DNA from: Clostridia bacterium
Lineage (GTDB): Bacteria > Bacillota > Clostridia > Christensenellales > HGM11417
Reading direction: 5' to 3'
Assembly: GCA_017407365.1 (NCBI GenBank)
Contig: JAFQWR010000022.1
Location: 1-16,812 of the forward strand
Length of the DNA stretch: 16,812 bases
Shown here: one piece after another, positions 14,202 through 16,812 of the stretch
How the letters are laid out: every line of letters starts with the position of its first letter
Numbering within the stretch: the stretch's first letter is position 1
The notes under the pieces: model-generated
Told to the model about the DNA's origin: nothing
Seen by the model: the letters and a program-made list of their open reading frames with translations, nothing else
Databases searched by the model: none
Program-made: the position numbers and the translations under genes

Positions 14202-14914
14202 CAACTGTCGCTTTTTCAGAAATATGGTGGGTTGTGCTGATTGTTTGCTTAGGTGCGTATGCAATCGGCAACGTCAACTTTGCCGTTATTCTTTCTAAGG
14301 TAAGGGGCAAGGATATCCGATCCTTAGGAAGCGGCAATCCCGGCACAATGAATATGCTCCGAAACTATGGATTGAGGATGGGTATGATTACCTTCCTTCT
14401 GGACGTGTTGAAGGGTGTGATTCCCACCATGGTTCTTTTTTTGATATGCCTTGGAAAGCAGAGCCCGAGCGGTGTTATGTGGCAGGATGTCCTTCCGTAT
14501 ATCGCCGGTGTTTCCTGTGTGCTTGGGCATAATTTCCCTGTTGCAACAGGCTTTAAGGGAGGCAAGGGCATTGCGTCTACGTTGGGTATGTTTTTGTTTA
14601 TGCATCCCATTGTCGGCGCTATCACCGTGCTGGGTGTGCTTCTGTATATCATTCTGGCAGAATACGGCTCGGTCGGCTCTCTGGTTGCTGTTTCCTTTCT
14701 TTCGCTCTACATTATGATAGAAACCGCTGTCAGATACCGCGGAATGTTCTGCATAGAGCTTTTGGTTTTGGATTTGGTTTTGATTCTTTCTGTTGCAATG
14801 TCCTTCTGGCTGCACCGCACCAATATCCGTAGATTGATTTACGGAACGGAAAACCGTGTGCAGATCAGAAAAATGCTTCGTCAAATATTCGCCAAGAAGG
14901 AGTCCCGTAAATAA
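14198..14914 (+). CDS. plsY: Acyl-phosphate:glycerol-3-phosphate acyltransferase PlsY
   Basis: A 238-residue membrane enzyme that transfers the acyl group from acyl-phosphate (made by PlsX) to glycerol-3-phosphate, the first committed step of phospholipid synthesis. Several hydrophobic helices are evident. Motif 1 is GSGNPGTMNMLR (44-55), a variant of the usual GSGN-I-G-(A/T)-T-N. Motif 2 is GHNFPVATGFKGGKG (110-124), close to consensus. Motif 3 is the EYGSVGSL segment around 155-162. The start overlaps the der stop by four bases. A basic tail closes the protein. Many Clostridia place gpsA after plsY; here an M50 protease follows instead. Confidence 0.93.
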   Translation: MTTVAFSEIWWVVLIVCLGAYAIGNVNFAVILSKVRGKDIRSLGSGNPGTMNMLRNYGLRMGMITFLLDVLKGVIPTMVLFLICLGKQSPSGVMWQDVLPYIAGVSCVLGHNFPVATGFKGGKGIASTLGMFLFMHPIVGAITVLGVLLYIILAEYGSVGSLVAVSFLSLYIMIETAVRYRGMFCIELLVLDLVLILSVAMSFWLHRTNIRRLIYGTENRVQIRKMLRQIFAKKESRK

Positions 14915-15618
14915 TGATTGATCTTCTGACAAGCGGTAATATTACTGCCGCAATTGCCTTTTTATGTGCCGCTGTGCTTTCTATTATGCTGCACGAGCTT
15001 GGGCACGGCTACGCCGCAATACTGAACGGCGACAACACCCCCTTGTATCAGGGAAGAATGACGTTAAACCCCCTTAGTCATTTTGACCCCTTGGGCTTTT
15101 TGCTCTTTTTATTCGTTGGCTTCGGCTGGGCAAAGCCCGTGCAGGTCAATGCGAACAATTTCAAAAACTACCGTAAGGGCTTGTTTACGGTTGCAATCGC
15201 AGGCGTCACGGTAAATTTCATTCTACTGTTTATTTCCGTTCCTCTGTGTAAGCTGATGATGATGCTTTACCAAAAAGCATACTTTGCTTCTCAGGGTGAG
15301 CCCTCGTTTTTGCTCTTTCTCTGTGAATTGGTTTACAGTTTCTTTATGTTTTTAATAAGCATCAATCCCGTTCTTATGGTATTTAATCTGATGCCTGTTT
15401 ATCCGTTAGACGGTTTCCGTGTGGTAGAAAGCGTCACAAGAGGTACCAATCGCTACGTGCAGATGATGTACCGCTATGGCAGATATGCATTGGTTGCCTT
15501 TCTAGTGCTGATTTATGCGCTTAATTTTATGGGCTTCGATTTGCTTGGTTTGCTGGCAAGCTGGGTCAGCTGGCCGGTCAATCAATTCTGGAACTTGATC
15601 TTTGGTTTATTTGCTTAA
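14914..15618 (+). CDS. Site-2 protease family membrane metallopeptidase (M50)
   Basis: A 234-residue polytopic protease expected to cleave within membranes. Zinc ligands are in the first helix, HELGH with His27, Glu28 and His31. The third ligand is probably Asp166 in NLMPVYPLDGFRVV (158-171). NPLSHFDPLG (52-61) and GWAKPV (71-76) are typical of the small SpoIVFB/YwhC-like group. No PDZ or CBS domain is present. The ATG overlaps the plsY stop by one base, with AAGGAG at 14897-14902. M50 proteins beside scpA are frequent in Clostridia. The substrate is unknown, and this compact form differs from the PDZ-containing RseP/RasP type. Confidence 0.9.
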   Translation: MIDLLTSGNITAAIAFLCAAVLSIMLHELGHGYAAILNGDNTPLYQGRMTLNPLSHFDPLGFLLFLFVGFGWAKPVQVNANNFKNYRKGLFTVAIAGVTVNFILLFISVPLCKLMMMLYQKAYFASQGEPSFLLFLCELVYSFFMFLISINPVLMVFNLMPVYPLDGFRVVESVTRGTNRYVQMMYRYGRYALVAFLVLIYALNFMGFDLLGLLASWVSWPVNQFWNLIFGLFA

Positions 15619-15634
15619 CCTGCAGGAGGATTAT

Positions 15635-16402
15635 ATGGCTATACAACTGAATAAGACCAACGGTGACTGGCAATATCAGTCGGGCTCGTTCAGTGGCCCG
15701 ATCGATTTGTTGCTTCAGCTCGTTAAGGATGCAAAAATTGAAATCAAGGATATTTTCGTTTCGGAGGTAACCTATCAGTACCTCGATTATATCCACAACA
15801 TACCTGAGCTTGATATGGATCAGGCAAGTGGCTTTCTGGATGTTGCTGCAACTCTGCTTGAAATGAAATCTCTTTCCCTTCTTCCCAAGCTGGAGGAAGA
15901 GGATCAGGAGGTTGTAGACGAGGGCGCACTGCTGATTTCCCGTATGGAGGAGCTGCAGCTGCTGCAAAAGGCAGGCGAGCGCCTGAAGCAGAACGAAAAC
16001 GTCAATCGCTTCTACCGTGCCCCCGATGACAAGGTAGGCAACGAGCGTATTATTTTAACCACCTTTGTGCTGGACGATATGCTGGACGCCTATGCGCGTA
16101 TCTTAACCAAGGCAGATCAGAAGCGAAAGGATGCGGAGCAGCCCAAGCAGGTACAGCGCGAGCGCTTTACCCTGCCCGAAAAGATTCATTTCTTAAAGGT
16201 AAGCTTAGAGGAAAACAAGGAGCTTCTGTTTTCGGAGCTGTTTGATGAGGAAAGCACCAAGCAGGAATACATTACCACCTTCCAGGCGTTGCTCGAAATT
16301 ATGAAGGAGCAATTTGCTACCGCCGACCAGCAGCAGCTGTTTGAGGAAATCGAGATAAAGCTGCGCGAGATGCAGGAAAATGAGGAGGAAAACAATGGAT
16401 AA
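15635..16402 (+). CDS. scpA: Segregation and condensation protein ScpA
   Basis: A 255-residue kleisin that bridges SMC heads with ScpB to form the chromosome-condensing SMC-ScpAB complex. The N-terminal signature FSGPIDLLLQLV is at 19-30 and is followed by a helical SMC neck-binding region with FLDVAATLLEMKSLSLLP (67-84). A variable linker precedes the winged-helix C terminus, about 175-245. The ATG at 15635 was chosen for AGGAGG at 15624-15629; an earlier in-frame start at 15602 overlaps the protease gene and has no site. The scpB start overlaps the stop by eight bases. Confidence 0.95.
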   Translation: MAIQLNKTNGDWQYQSGSFSGPIDLLLQLVKDAKIEIKDIFVSEVTYQYLDYIHNIPELDMDQASGFLDVAATLLEMKSLSLLPKLEEEDQEVVDEGALLISRMEELQLLQKAGERLKQNENVNRFYRAPDDKVGNERIILTTFVLDDMLDAYARILTKADQKRKDAEQPKQVQRERFTLPEKIHFLKVSLEENKELLFSELFDEESTKQEYITTFQALLEIMKEQFATADQQQLFEEIEIKLREMQENEEENNG

Positions 16403-16812
16403 ATTGATTCAGACGGTGGAGGCTATCGTTTTTTTGTCCGGTCGCCCCATTGCAATTTCGGATATTGCCGATAAGCTCAGTGTTTCGTTGCAGGAGGTAG
16501 AGGAGGCAGGCAAGGCACTTGCCGAGCGCTACAGCGGCGAAAGCGGCGTGCATTTTTTGTGCTTCAACAAAAAGTTTCAGATGAGCACCAACCCCGACTA
16601 TGCCGACAGCATCGAGCAGGTGTTAAATCCCATCCGCGAAAAGGAGCTTACCCGTGCGCTTTTAGAGGTATGCGCTATCATCGCTTACCGTCAGCCTGTC
16701 ACCAGATTGGAGGTTGAGGATTTGCGCGGTGTAAATAGCGACTATTCCATTGCGCTTCTTGCCAAAAACAACCTGATTGAGGTTGTGGGAAGAAAGGACG
16801 CCATCGGTAAGC
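16395..16812 (+). CDS. scpB: Segregation and condensation protein ScpB, 3' end cut by window edge
   Basis: The first 139 codons are open to the edge. The protein shows the two winged-helix domains of ScpB, the dimeric partner that binds the ScpA linker. The conserved core LLEVCAIIAYRQPVTRLEVE (residues 90-109) is followed by DLRGVNSDYS and then NNLIEVVGRKDAIG, all ScpB hallmarks. The start at 16395 lies inside the end of scpA with a GAGG site just upstream, so translation is probably coupled for a fixed ScpA:ScpB ratio. Nothing suggests the reading frame is broken before the edge. Confidence 0.95.
   Translation, partial: MDKLIQTVEAIVFLSGRPIAISDIADKLSVSLQEVEEAGKALAERYSGESGVHFLCFNKKFQMSTNPDYADSIEQVLNPIREKELTRALLEVCAIIAYRQPVTRLEVEDLRGVNSDYSIALLAKNNLIEVVGRKDAIGK

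Noticed and set aside
14324..14932. Minus-strand open frame of about 200 codons across plsY
   Set aside because: Composition rich in His, Asn and Gln, typical of antisense of a membrane protein; no recognisable domain.
1..16812. CRISPR arrays, tRNA or rRNA genes, insertion sequences
   Set aside because: Read on both strands; no spaced repeats, cloverleaf or transposase was seen.

Overview
The window looks like chromosomal DNA from a low-to-moderate GC, spore-forming Firmicute of the class Clostridia, possibly Oscillospirales. The clues are a SpoIIAA-type STAS protein, the tig-clpP-clpX-lon-engB order, the radical-SAM/PDZ DUF512-der-plsY order, ScpA/ScpB and a BirA-controlled bioY. The taxonomic call is inference from gene order and protein families; no 16S or other marker lies in the window. 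Almost all of it is core genome. The longest gene-free stretch is about 230 bases (182-415).

Left end (1-1554): the start of a minus-strand STAS anti-sigma factor antagonist, probably spoIIAA, runs off the edge behind a perfect Spo0A box. Divergent from it is a complete tyrosine recombinase with all catalytic residues but no other mobile-element genes near it. It converges on rqcH, with an 11-bp-stem terminator between them.

Proteostasis block (1555-9788): rqcH (ribosome quality control, minus strand) is divergent from trigger factor. Then come clpP, clpX, lon and the ribosome-assembly GTPase engB. These cover nascent-chain folding, rescue of stalled chains, ATP-dependent proteolysis and 50S assembly. 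Terminators follow tig, lon and engB. clpP, clpX and lon are tightly spaced, and a perfect hairpin touches the clpX ribosome binding site. I saw no CIRCE or CtsR operator.

Middle (9789-11503): a monocistronic lipoprotein carries a divergent cyclophilin-like fold that lacks the catalytic arginine motif. Then comes bioY, the biotin ECF transporter S-component, with a BirA-type operator just upstream of its ribosome binding site. Each has its own terminator.

Right operon (11485-16812): DUF512 radical-SAM protein, der, plsY, an M50 site-2 protease, scpA and scpB (cut by the edge) are packed with overlaps or gaps of 16 bases or less. One strong promoter serves them, and its -35 lies in the loop of the bioY terminator. 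The operon mixes ribosome biogenesis, phospholipid synthesis, membrane proteolysis and chromosome condensation.

I found no convincing unknown multi-gene system. The points most worth following are the degenerate cyclophilin lipoprotein, the DUF512 protein, the Glu-Arg change in RqcH, the orphan integrase and the interleaved terminator/promoter.
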